Assembly: GCF_905171765.1 (NCBI RefSeq)
Contig: NC_053393.1
Location: forward strand, 193,529,921-193,593,920
Length of the DNA stretch: 64,000 nt
Direction of reading: 5' to 3'
DNA from: Bufo bufo
Taxonomy: Eukaryota; Chordata; Amphibia; Anura; Bufonidae
The translations under genes and the position numbers were made by a program. The notes under the pieces are model-generated. The model saw nothing but the letters and a program-made list of their open reading frames with translations, had not been told where the DNA came from and ran no database searches. This document shows, piece after piece, positions 1-9,272 of this stretch (the stretch's first letter is position 1; each line of letters opens with the position of its first letter).

Positions 1-378
1 GTCAGTACACTAGCATAAGGGAATAGATCAGCTGAGCAATCAGCCCACTGCTAGTCTCCTCCAGCACACGCCCACTGTGGGGAGAAAGAGCATTGCATCC
101 TGTTGCTAAGGACACTGTTGTGTCACTGTGGGGCGTAATCCAGCTTGTTTGCACCGAAGCCAGAGACTGCAGCGCTGGAACCCGGACAGATACGTTTCTG
201 TCAGATAACTTACATAATAGTAAGAAAAAGCCCAATGTCACCATTTTACTACAGTAAATTTGTTATTACTAAATTATTGGCCATTTATGAAGAAGTCAGG
301 ACTGACATTGGAGTGTGATTAAATGTTGGAGTCAGATTTTTGGCTTACTGACTCCACAACCCTGGATGATTGTCGAAA
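1..378. other. unassigned sequence, no gene seen
   Basis: No coding signal is convincing here; the one open frame on the minus strand (2-244) has no recognisable motif. Positions 255-365 carry the phrases 'ttggccatttatgaagaa' and 'ttggagtcagatttttgg', which look like an old dispersed repeat, but I cannot name it. Confidence 0.4.
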
Positions 379-877
379 AATTCAGTGAATAAGTGAATGC
401 GACCATATCCAAGTGTGATGCTTCGATTTCAGTGATAGACTTTTTTATTTGTCCTCCCTTCACACTTCTGTTGCTTGTTGTCTCTTGCAGTTCCTCAAGT
501 TGCAGGAGACCGCTTGTTAAAAGTTCTTACTTTCTCCATGCACTCTCTCCTGTTATCAGTGAGAAACCCTGGGTCAGATGAGTTCTTGGCATGCAGTACA
601 TGGAATTTTTTTGATAGGCCTGTTTTAATCTTTTATTTTATAAGTGCAATAAAGTGACATTTCTTGCTGAATCCTGACATACTACTCTATCTTCTGTAAG
701 TTAAAGAGACGGCTTGGGGGAAGTGAGAGCTTTCCGTGGGCGTTCTCTTGTGATCTTGTGGAACTGCAAGAGGCAGAAAGCAGCAGCACTGTGGATGAGA
801 ATGAATTAAAAAAAAAGTCAATCACGGAAATCAAATCACCACACTCAGATAAGGTCGAATTTGCTTTTTTATTACAT
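379..877. repeat. diverged inverted repeat with splice-acceptor-like arms
   Basis: The left arm (about 379-545) matches the reverse complement of the right arm (about 708-877) at roughly 70 percent by eye. Both contain a version of 'cagtgatagac', a pyrimidine-rich tract ending in 'ctcttgcag', and 'ttccncaag'. The spacer is about 160 bp. In each arm the cag end resembles a 3' splice site. After it the left arm reads FLKLQETAC-stop, and the minus-strand right arm reads about 20 codons to a stop. An AATAAA lies at about 647 on the plus strand. This may be a foldback element or an inverted duplication of a terminal exon; neither is proven. Confidence 0.45.
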
Positions 878-1119
878 TTTAGGACAGTCATTGTATTGAG
901 CAGTGTGAATTTGGGCCATATAGCTCTTAGTCCTAATATAATTTTTAAAGGCTGTATCTCTGGATTTATGACAGCTTAAATACTTTCAAAAAAGAGCAGA
1001 CACATCTCTAGCTAGTACACAGCTTGAGATATTCCAGGTTAAAGCAGCCCCCAAATAAAACTGAAAAAAGTTACTAAAAGACATTAATAAGCTCAACATG
1101 TTACATAAAAATTATTTTG

Positions 1120-1350
1120 GTAGTCTAAAAAGAAAAACGTTACAACAGGATAGATCATCAGTATCTGAATTAGAGGGGTCCGACATCCAGGACCCCAGTC
1201 GATTAGCTGTTTGAGGAGAAAATGGGCCCACAGCCTTTTCTAACAGCTGTTCGGCGGGGGGTCCTTGGTGTCTGAACCCTACAGATGAGATACTAATGAC
1301 CTATGCAGAGGATAGGTCATCAGTATAAAAATGTCGGAAAACCCCTTTAA
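1120..1350. mobile_element. T2/Kolobok-like MITE, degraded left end
   Basis: The right end reads 'ggaaaacccctttaa', closing on TTAA. Inside lies 'aggataggtcatcagtat' (about 1310-1327), and a related inverted phrase, 'ggatagatcatcagtat', occurs near the left end at about 1150. Xenopus T2-type MITEs are described as having TTAAAGGRR termini and TTAA target duplications, and the right end fits. The left terminus is too mutated to place exactly. No coding capacity. Confidence 0.5.
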
Positions 1351-2581
1351 ACCTCCATACGTTCTAAATCACAAGAAAGTGTTTCGTCATTGAGGCCTTT
1401 TCAGGCTTGTTCATTTAGGAGTTAAAGCAGTTAGGAGCAACTGGTTAAATACATATTTGCAACTCCATTTGCCCTAAAGCAGTGTTAACAAGGTCCCTAC
1501 AGTGTGTCACAAGCTGATCAGGAGTTACACTTTCTGCTGGGAGCAGACTTTTTTAACTGATACCTGGGAAAAGTGTGACAGGAGGAACCTCTGTTCTACA
1601 TATGACACTTTCCAGGAGTTTAGTAACCTTGAGATGGTAACTCAAAGAAAGTAGCTTAATTGTTCAATAAAAGTTTGCTAAATAAAAATGTATTATGCAG
1701 GGAGCACTGTAATGTGCGATATCAAGAAAATAAATGCTGTATGTGACCTTGTTTTGACAGTTCAGCCTCTTTTGTTTTTCACAGATGGAGCAATCAATAT
1801 TTTTTTGGGACTTGCCGGATCTGAAAAACCTTTGTGCAGTTAAAATAATTATAAATGGTGGAATATCATGTCCTGATATTAGAGAAAAGCAAGTGAAATT
1901 TTGCAGGTAACTATGTTTTGCAATTTCTTTTCATAGTATCCCTCTATATATGAAAGCTCAGCAGACTATACAACACTTGGCCTAACGGATGCCAAAAAGA
2001 CCCACACTACAAGTGCATAGGACCCTAAGGATGCTTTCAGGAGATACAGCAGAAAAGCTCTCCTGGGGTACAGTATGTATTCATATTGAAATAACCAGGT
2101 GTGAACACAAACTGAGTGCACTTGTAAGAGGACTGACAATGGTCAACCACCTCTTCCTAGAAAAGACAGTTATGTTCGGACACAGTTTTGTTACCAGGGG
2201 TTATCACTTTTTACCCTGTTACAGCTGCAATACCACCCAAGTTGAATTGTTGGACTATGTGATTTTTACTGTTAAAATACTAGTATTGTGATGATTGTTA
2301 TATGACTTGCTACCTCCTGTATATGGAGCACTGTAACATGTCATGTTTGATATACCATATGATGTGCCTTATGTCGCCATGAGACACCAGCATGATAGTT
2401 GAGTGTTGTGAGCAGCACTTTAAGCCCAGAATTGGTCATTAATTTCACTTTGTATATACCATTAATTTAGGAATACACTTCATGTAACTGTGTTATTTCA
2501 TCACCTTAACTATTTTGCATAGGCAATCAGTAGGTGGTGCCGGAATCCTTCCCCTAGTCTCAGCTCACATGGTTTTTATTA
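1351..2581. other. unassigned sequence with one exon candidate
   Basis: Apart from the candidate exon at 1785-1906 I see no gene, RNA or repeat that I can name. The open frame at 1989-2291 has no motif, no flanking splice pattern and no coding-like composition, so it is not called. Confidence 0.4.
1785..1906 (+). CDS. weak candidate internal exon, unidentified
   Basis: A pyrimidine-rich tract ending 'tttgtttttcacag' lies directly upstream and a donor-like 'cag/gtaact' lies directly downstream. One frame is open across all 122 bp and starts MEQSIFFWDLPDLKNL; the other two plus-strand frames contain stops. I do not recognise the peptide. The length is normal for a vertebrate exon, but a chance open frame of about 40 codons between splice-like sites is not rare. 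It may equally be part of an old repeat. Confidence 0.2.
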
Positions 2582-2993
2582 GGGCTCTTCCACACAAGAG
2601 AGTTTTCCATCTGGATGCAATGCGTGTAGCAGATAAATAGCATGAAGACTGAATTCTGTTTTTCATGCATCGTCTTCATGTTCAGCAAAAATCGCAGCAT
2701 GCTCTATAATGTGTGTTTTTCACTCGTCCCTGTCTCAATTGAAATTAATGGGGTTCGAGTGAAAAGCTGGAGGTATCAGGATGTGATGCATTTTTTTCTG
2801 ATGGTTGCTAGGAGATGTAGATTGTTATTCTTCAGTTTTTCTTCACGTACGTAAAAAACACATGCAATTTGGACTGAAAAACAGAAACACTGATTGTTAT
2901 CGCAGACAAAACTGATTCAACTTGTGTGCAAAACCATCATTTTTTTCCTGAACAGACCCTGACACAATCCGTATTGCTCATGTGAAATAAGCC
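2582..2993. mobile_element. PIF/Harbinger-type MITE (TTA duplication)
   Basis: The left terminus 'gggctcttccacacaag' is inverted at the right end as 'ctcatgtgaaataagcc'. TTA flanks both sides (2579-2581 and 2994-2996). A three-base TWA duplication with G-rich termini leading into 'ttcaca' is the usual signature of Harbinger-derived MITEs. It is 412 bp long with no transposase frame. Confidence 0.55.
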
Positions 2994-3058
2994 TTACATA
3001 GAGTTAATATCTATTGTTGACTGGACAACCCCTTTTAACTCCCTGAGTATTAATATAA

Positions 3059-3287
3059 GGGTCCATTCACATGTCCTCAACTGCTTTCCGCATTTTGCAG
3101 ACCGCAAATGGCCGGTCCTGTGATAGAAATGCCTATTCTTGTCCATAGCTGCAGACAAGAATAGGACATGCTCAATCTTTTTTGCTGGGCCGCGGAACGG
3201 AACTACGGATGTGCTGTCCGCATCTTTGCGGCCCCTTTGAAATGAATGGGCCTGCGGACCCATTTATACAGATATGTGAATGGACCC
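3059..3287. mobile_element. PIF/Harbinger-type MITE, GGGTCCATTCACA family
   Basis: The terminal inverted repeats are 'gggtccattcacatg' and 'tatgtgaatggaccc'. The flanks are TAA on the left and TTA on the right. The interior has the self-complementary phrase 'attcttgtc...gacaagaat'. Two relatives with the same ends and the same interior phrase lie at 25085-25381 and 52652-52961. 229 bp, no coding. Confidence 0.6.
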
Positions 3288-3349
3288 TTAACTTAGATAG
3301 GGAATAGGGATGGTGAAGCGTTCTTACGTAGCTCAGTACGGTTACCTGG

Positions 3350-3775
3350 TGTCACGATCAGTGGGGGAAGGGAAACTCCACACTGAACACAGGAGGGAAG
3401 GGGAACAGTAAGTGGGCCTGGAAATTAGGGAAGAAACAGGTCACCTCCTAGACAACCCTAATCCGGGCCCTGACTACCTATCAATATGAATAGACCTAAA
3501 AGGTAGGAATATTCATAAGCAGGATACCTAGGCCCTTATTTCCCTATAAGGCCCTGGGATAAGTATAGGACCAGAGACAACCCATTCTTACCCAGATGGA
3601 CGAATGGAAGTCTCTGTCTCAGGCCCAGATACAACAACAGGGAATATAACAAATACAAACAAATGCGACACTTAACTTCTGTAGAGATGGAAGAACAGGA
3701 ACACCAGAGAGGATCTCACACCAGCTCAGCCAATCTCCTTGATTTCCTAACAACGTCACCTGAGGGACCGTGACA
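3350..3775 (-). repeat. 3' LTR of Gypsy copy A
   Basis: Begins TGTCAC and ends GTGACA, the same inverted six bases that bound the LTRs of Gypsy copy C at 46022-46689. It is followed by 'gtaccccccttctac', the polypurine tract when read on the minus strand. It is 426 bp, shorter than the roughly 667-bp LTRs of copies B and C and different inside, so A belongs to another subfamily. Confidence 0.7.
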
Positions 3776-5021
3776 GTACCCCCCTTCTACGGGTGACCTC
3801 CGGGCACCCAGGACCGACCTTATCAGGATGGATTTACAGAGAAATCGGGAGTCCACAATCCTGCTGATTTGAAATTCTAAATTACTGTCCACCATGACAG
3901 GAGTGGTAGGCAAGGAGGACGGCTAAACAGGTTAGACACATTTCTTCAACAACGACTTATGAAATACATTATGAATTTTCAAAGCCTGAGGAATTTCAAG
4001 ACGGAAGGCTACAGGGTTAACAATGGCAGTGATCTTATATGGACCAATAAATCTTGGGCCCAACTTCCAAGAAGGTACCTTAAGCTTAATGTTTCTTGTG
4101 GACAGCCACACAGAATCACTCACTCTCAGGTCCGGACCATTCATACGTCTCCTGTCAGCCACACGCTTATACCTGTTGCCCATCTTTTTCAGATTATTTT
4201 GAATTTTCCGCCAAATCGAAGACAAAGAAGAGGAAAATCGTTCCTCCTCAGGAATACCGGAAGTTTGAGAACCAGAAAATGTGCAAAACTGTGGATGGAA
4301 TCCATATGCCCCGAAAAACGGCGACTTATCAGTGGACTCCTGTCTATGGTTATTAATGGCAATCAGCTAACGACAAGAATGAAGACCACTCCTCCTGGTT
4401 CTCCGAAACAAAACATCTCAAGTAAGTCTCCAGATTCTGATTGGTGCGCTCCGTCTGTCCGTTCAACTGAGGATGAAAAGCCGAAGAAAAGGACAATTGT
4501 ACCCCCAGTCGAGTACAGAATGCTTCCCAGAATCTGGAAACAAACTGAGTCCCCCGATCAGACACCACATCAGAGGGAATGCCATGTAGTTTCACGATGT
4601 TATCAACAAACACCTGTGCAAGAAAAGAGTCTTGGCATTAGGTAGAGCCGGCAATGCTATAAAATGCGCCATTTTGCTAAACCGATCAACTACCACCAGG
4701 ATCACGTTTTTTCCCGAAGAATTCGGTAAATCCATGATAAAGTCCATGGACAAATGCGTCCAAGGTCTGGACGGGATGGGTAACGGAAGAAGAGATCCAG
4801 AAGGCTGAGTATGTGTCACCTTAGCACGAGCACAGGTACAACAGGCTGACACATAGTCCTCAACACACTTACGCAGCCCCGGCCACCAAAATCTGCATGA
4901 GATGAGATCGACAGTGGATCTACTCCCAGGGTGTCCAGCCAAGACAGTACAGTGATGTTCCAGTGGATCTACTCCCAGGGTGTCCAGCCAAGACAGTACA
5001 GTGATGGGACTACTTAAAAGG
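3776..5021 (-). pseudogene. Gypsy A integrase and partial chromodomain
   Basis: Minus-strand blocks, 5' to 3': an integrase zinc-binding block ending CCTCARAK, the catalytic core (MDFIMDLP... VVVDRFSKMAHF; VSDRGTQFVSRFWE; NGQTERTNQNLETY), the C-terminal block ([19 protein letters not shown], then [13 protein letters not shown]), and a chromodomain start (LEFQISRIVDSR) that breaks off into unrelated frame. Integrase inserts element cDNA; a chromodomain is thought to guide it to chromatin. Frame changes occur near 4230-4350 and 4600. The truncated chromodomain and frameshifts make this non-functional. Confidence 0.8.
4909..5006. repeat. 49-bp tandem duplication in Gypsy A integrase
   Basis: Two copies of a 49-bp unit sharing 'cagtggatctactcccaggg' and ending 'acagtgatg' (4909-4957 and 4958-5006), identical except for the first bases. 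The second copy ends about 15 bp before the CR1 LINE starts, so the duplication may be linked to the insertion. Confidence 0.8.
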
Positions 5022-5028
5022 TGCATTA

Positions 5029-6261
5029 TTGAAGGCAACAGAAAATTGCATTAGACTTGTCAGTAAAAGCAAAAAAAGGAAGAGACCACTGTGGTACTCA
5101 GCAGAAGTGGCCCAAATCATTAAAAATAAAAAGCTAGCATTTTGTAATTATAAAAAAAACCAGAGCAATGAAGATAAGGAAATCTACAAGACTAGGCAGA
5201 GAGAGGCCAAGCAAGTTATAAGAACTTCTAAAGCGCAGGCAGAAGAAAAACTAGCTCAGTCTATGAAAAAAGGGGATAAGACATTCTTCAGATATATAAA
5301 TGAAAAAAGGAAATTAAAACAGGGAATAACTAAATTAAAAACAAAGGACGGAAGGTATGTAGAAGAGAATAAAGGGCTAGCCGACTGCCTTAATGAATAC
5401 TTCTGTTCAGTTTTTACAAAAGAAAAAGGAGAAGGACCTCCACTAGAAAGGATGACTAATAAATCATTTGATGCATGTATCTTTACAGAGGAAGATGTTC
5501 TAAGTTTGCTGTCTAAGGTGAAGACAAATAAGTCACAGGGGCCTGATGAGATACACCCAAAATTATTAAAAGAGCTTAGTGGTGAGCTGGCAAAACCGCT
5601 AACAGATTTATTTAACCAATCATTAGTAACAGGAGTCGTCCCGGAAGATTGGAAATTGGCAAATGTCGTGCCCATTCACAAGAAAGGTAGTAGGGAGGAA
5701 TCGAGCAACTATAGACCAGTGAGTCTGACATCAATAGTAGGCAAATTAATGGAAACCCTATTAAAGGATAGGATTGTGGAACATCTAAAATCCCATGGAT
5801 TGCAAGATGAAAAACAACATGGGTTTACTTCAGGGAGATCATGTCAAACAAATCTTATAGATTTTTTTGACTGGGTGACTAAAATAATAGACGGTGGAGG
5901 TGCAGTAGACATCGCATATCTAGATTTTAGTAAGGCTTTTGACACTGTCCCACATAGAAGACTTATCAATAAACTGCAGTCATTGAGCATGGACTCCCAT
6001 ATTGTTGAGTGGATTAGGCAGTGGCTGAGTGACAGACAGCAGAGGGTTGTAGTCAATGGAGAACATTCAAAACAAGGTCATGTTACCAGTGGGGTTCCAC
6101 AGGGATCTGTACTGGGACCAATTTTGTTTAATATCTTCATAAGTGATATTGCAAAAGGCCTCGATGGTAAGGTTTGTCTTTTTGCTGATGACACAAAGAT
6201 ATGTAACAGGGTTGATGTTCCTGGAGGGAAACGCCAAATGGAAAAGGATTTAGGAAGATAA
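5029..6261 (+). pseudogene. CR1-like LINE ORF2: linker and reverse transcriptase
   Basis: An open frame of 410 codons, without a proper start because the element is truncated. A lysine-rich linker covers about residues 1-125. RT motifs follow: DEIHPKLLKEL, NYRPVSLTSIVGKLMETLL, QHGFTSGRSCQTNLIDFFD, AYLDFSKAFDTVPH, SGVPQGSVLGPILFNIFISD and the catalytic FADDTK. These define a CR1/L2-type reverse transcriptase. The frame leaves homology after FADDTKICN and stops at 6261, where about 60-80 bp that relatives carry seem to be missing. The catalytic motif is intact but the protein is incomplete at both ends. Confidence 0.85.
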
Positions 6262-6932
6262 TGCACCTGGGGCGTAAAAACCCAAGGGCAGAATATAGAA
6301 TATTTGACACAGTCCTGACCTCAGTATCTGAGGAAAGGGATTTAGGAGTAATTATTTCAGAAGACTTAAAGGTGGGAAGACAATGTAATAGAGCAGCACG
6401 AAATGCCAGCAGAATGCTTGGATGTATAGGGAGAGGTATAAGCAGTAGAAAGAGTGAAGTGCTTATGCCGCTGTACAGAACACTGGTGAGATCTCACTTG
6501 GAGTATTGTGCGCAGTACTGGAGGCCATATCTCCAGAAGGATATAGATACTCTAGAGAGAGTTCAGAGAAGAGCTACTAAACTAGTACATGGATTGCAGG
6601 ATAAAACTTACCAGGAAAGGTTAAAGGACCTTAACATGTACAGCTTGGAAGAAAGAAGAGACAGAGGGGATATGATAGAAACTTTTAAATACATAAAGGG
6701 AATCAACTCGGTAAAGGAGGAGAGCATATTTAAAAGAAGAAAAACTACCACAAGAGGACACAGTTTTAAATTAGAGGGGCAAAGGTTTAAAAGTAATATA
6801 AGGAAGTATTACTTTACTGAGAGAGTAGTGGATGCATGGAATAGCCTTCCTGCAGAAGTGGTAGCTGCAAATACAGTGAAGGGGTTTAAGCATGCATGGG
6901 ATAGGCATAAGGCTATCCTTCATATAAGATAG
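6261..6932 (+). pseudogene. CR1-like LINE ORF2: C-terminal region
   Basis: Continues the LINE protein in a new frame after the deletion at about 6255. Typical C-terminal phrases are MHLGRKN, ERDLGVIISEDLK, RSHLEYCAQYWRPY, LERVQRRATKLVHGL, YSLEERRDRGDMIETFKYI and WNSLPAEVV. The frame is open for 223 codons to the natural stop, so the 3' half is well preserved. The AUG at 6261 is an internal methionine, not a real start. The short-repeat tail follows at about 7001-7030. Confidence 0.85.
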
Positions 6933-7030
6933 GGCCAGGGACTATTAATAGGATTCAGATATATTGGGCAGACTAGATGGGCCAAATGGTTCTTATCTGC
7001 CGACACATTCTATGTTTCTATGTTTCTATG

Positions 7031-8600
7031 TTCCTCAAATACCTTATGACGTAAGTCTGAAGGAAAAACAATTTCCCTGGAGGACAAGAGTCCGGAGCAT
7101 CCTCTTGGGCCTCCAACACCTTAGCCTCAAGATCAGGATATAGGGCAGATATAACTACCCCTTCAGACAAAATAGGACTAGGAGCTTTAGAATAACCTCC
7201 CCCCCACCACCCCAGGAAAGCTGCGTGACAAAGCATCCGCCTTGACGTGACAATGAAGTTAAATCTGGTGAAAAACAGCGACCATCTGGCCTGCCTTGGA
7301 TTCAGTTGTTTAGCCGACTGAAGTTCAGCCAGATTTTTGTGATCAGTAATTACTGTAATAGGATGAATTGCTTCTTTCAACCAATGGCGCCATTCTTCAA
7401 AAGCCAACTTAATGGCCAGCAATTCCCTATTACCCATGTCATAATTTCTTTCAGCAGTCGAAAGTTTTTTAGAGAAAAAAGCACATGGGCGCCATTTACT
7501 AGGTGAAGGACCTTGCGACAAAACTGCTCCCACCCCTACCTCGGATGCGTCAACCTTTACAATGAATGGCTGAGACACGTCCGGTTGCACCAGAATAGGT
7601 AATGAAGCAAAACATTCCTTCACAGCATAAAAGGCTTGTAATGCTGCCTCAGACCAAACGGAGAAATCGACCCCCTTTCTAGTCATGTCTGTTAAAGGTT
7701 TAACCACAGTTGAATAGTTAAAGATGAATTTACAGTAGTAGTTGGTGAATCCCAAAAAACGCATAAGCGCTTTCAGATTTTCGGGTCGGTCCCAGTCCAA
7801 CACCGCACAGAATTTCTGGGGATCCATACGAAAACCTGAGGGTGAGAGCAGGTAACCCAGGAATTGCACTTCCTGAACAGCAAAAACACATTTTTCCATC
7901 TTCGCATACTGTACAATTTATTCTCTCTCAGGATCTGTAACACCTGTCTCACATGATCCTTATGAGTCTCCATGTCTGGAGAATAAATTAGTATGTCATC
8001 CAGATATACAACAACAAATCTCCCCACCAGATGATGAAAGATGTCCATGATAAAGTGTTAAAAAACCGCTAGAGCGTTGTTTAACCCAAAGGGCATGACC
8101 AGGTTTTCAAAATGACCCTCTTCCACTCATCCCCCTCCCTGATCCTTACCAGATTATATGCCCCCCTCAGATCCAATTTAGAGAACACATTGGCACCGAC
8201 AATCTGACTAAACAATTCCGGAATCAAAGGATGGGGGTAAGGATTACGGAAGGAAATACGGTTGAGCTCACGGAAGTCCAGACATGGTCTAAGGGTACCA
8301 TCTTTTTTTTTACCCAGCAGCCACTGGGGATTTGGATGGTCTGATATGACCCTTCGCCAAGCTCTCGGTAATATACTCTCGCATAGCCTTTCTTTCGGGC
8401 TCCAAAAGATTATACAACCGAGATTTGGGCAGTTTAGCTCCAGGAATAAGATTGATGGGACAATCATACTGCTGATGCGGGGGTAACTCCTGGTTACCAC
8501 TCTCAGAAAACACATAAAATTTTTTGGAAATGAACGTGTGTACAGTTTTAGTGGTGACCACAGAGAAAGACGCATTAAGACAGTTGTTCATGCAAAAATC
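7031..8600 (-). pseudogene. Gypsy A reverse transcriptase and RNase H
   Basis: Minus strand. RT phrases run from [11 protein letters not shown] and [20 protein letters not shown] through [15 protein letters not shown] to the catalytic [14 protein letters not shown] (about 7975-8015), then FLGYLLSPSGFRMDPQK. RNase H follows with VDASEVGVGAVLSQG, DRELLAIKLAFEEW-like NRELLAIKLAFEEW, and TDHKNLAELQSAKQLNPRQA. The frame breaks near 7910 (loss within NKLYAKMEK-like sequence) and near 8095. RT and RNase H would copy the element RNA into cDNA in cytoplasmic particles. The CR1 insertion cuts the downstream linker near 7031. Confidence 0.85.
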
Positions 8601-9235
8601 ACTCCAATCGAGAATCTGTTTCGCTTGCCAGTCGATGGTAGGGCTATGTTTGCTTAACCATCATAAGCCCAAAACCATCAGAGCAGGCAGACCCTCCAAC
8701 ACATAACACGAGACAGATTCCTGATTCAATTAACCCACTTTTAAATGGATGTCTTTTACCACCTGCAAGAGGCATTTCGGGGTAAGAGGTGCAGAATCAA
8801 TTGCAAAAACAGAAATGCTTCTCTGTAGTGCACTAGTAGTCAACCCATGAATACGAACAAACTGTCCATCAATCAGGTTAACCCCAGCCCCACTGGCGAT
8901 AAATACCTCGATTTCCACAGTTTTGGACTCTAGCGCCACCTCGGCAGACAGGAGAAATCAGGTACTACCAGTAAATGACAAAAGTACGTTTTCTTGCTCC
9001 CCACCCACACCACCAATAGTAATTTGGGGATTAAGCGTATTATTTTTTTTTGTTTACTCCTTGACACTGAATGTACAGACAAATGTTCACGAAATGTCCC
9101 TTCTTTCCACAACAAAAACAGACTCCCTTCATATGACCAGAGCTCTTACCAGCAGTCCCAGGAGTAGCTCCCCCCAACTGCATAGCCTCCTCACAAGGCG
9201 TAACCTTGTGATAGCAATTGCTTAGTCGCCTCCAT
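8601..9235 (-). pseudogene. Gypsy A protease and gag zinc knuckle
   Basis: Minus strand. A CX2CX4HX4C zinc knuckle (CFCCGKKGHFVNIC, about 9075-9119) marks the gag nucleocapsid end. The protease follows at 8730-8939 with VEVFIASGAGVNLIDGQF-like sequence; the actual phrase is IEVFIASGAG, so the catalytic Asp of the DSGA motif is Ala. A run of 'attattttttttt' near 9040 and several stops break the frame. Only a stub of gag lies upstream before homology ends near 9235. Confidence 0.7.
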
Positions 9236-9272
9236 AGCTACTCTACCTACATTTGTTTCGGACTTTGAGGAC

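Larger units (their letters stand above)
5022..7030 (+). mobile_element. CR1-like LINE, 5'-truncated
   Basis: A plus-strand non-LTR retrotransposon lacking the endonuclease domain. It contains reverse transcriptase and the C-terminal region and ends in the short repeats 'tctatgtttctatgtttc', like the ATTCTATG-type tails of CR1 elements. It interrupts Gypsy copy A: RNase H/linker sequence lies to its right and integrase to its left. No clear target duplication can be read because the left side is rearranged by the 49-bp duplication. Confidence 0.8.
3350..9235 (-). mobile_element. Ty3/Gypsy chromovirus copy A, 5'-truncated, split by CR1
   Basis: A minus-strand Gypsy copy. Reading right to left it gives a gag remnant with zinc knuckle (9078-9119), protease, reverse transcriptase, RNase H, integrase, the start of a chromodomain, a polypurine tract and a 3' LTR (3350-3775). 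A CR1 LINE (about 5022-7030) interrupts it between the RNase H and integrase zinc-finger blocks. Frameshifts and stops occur throughout. The 5' LTR and most of gag are missing, because the copy ends head to head against Gypsy copy B near 9235. Confidence 0.85.

Noticed and set aside
379..480. Box C/D snoRNA in the arm near 'gatgattgtc'
   Set aside because: No proper C box and D box pair at the expected spacing in either arm.
1989..2291. 100-codon open frame as a gene
   Set aside because: No motif, no splice context and composition like its surroundings.
3959..4645. 228-codon plus-strand open frame
   Set aside because: It lies exactly over minus-strand Gypsy integrase with clear motifs; the plus frame has no homology and is a shadow.
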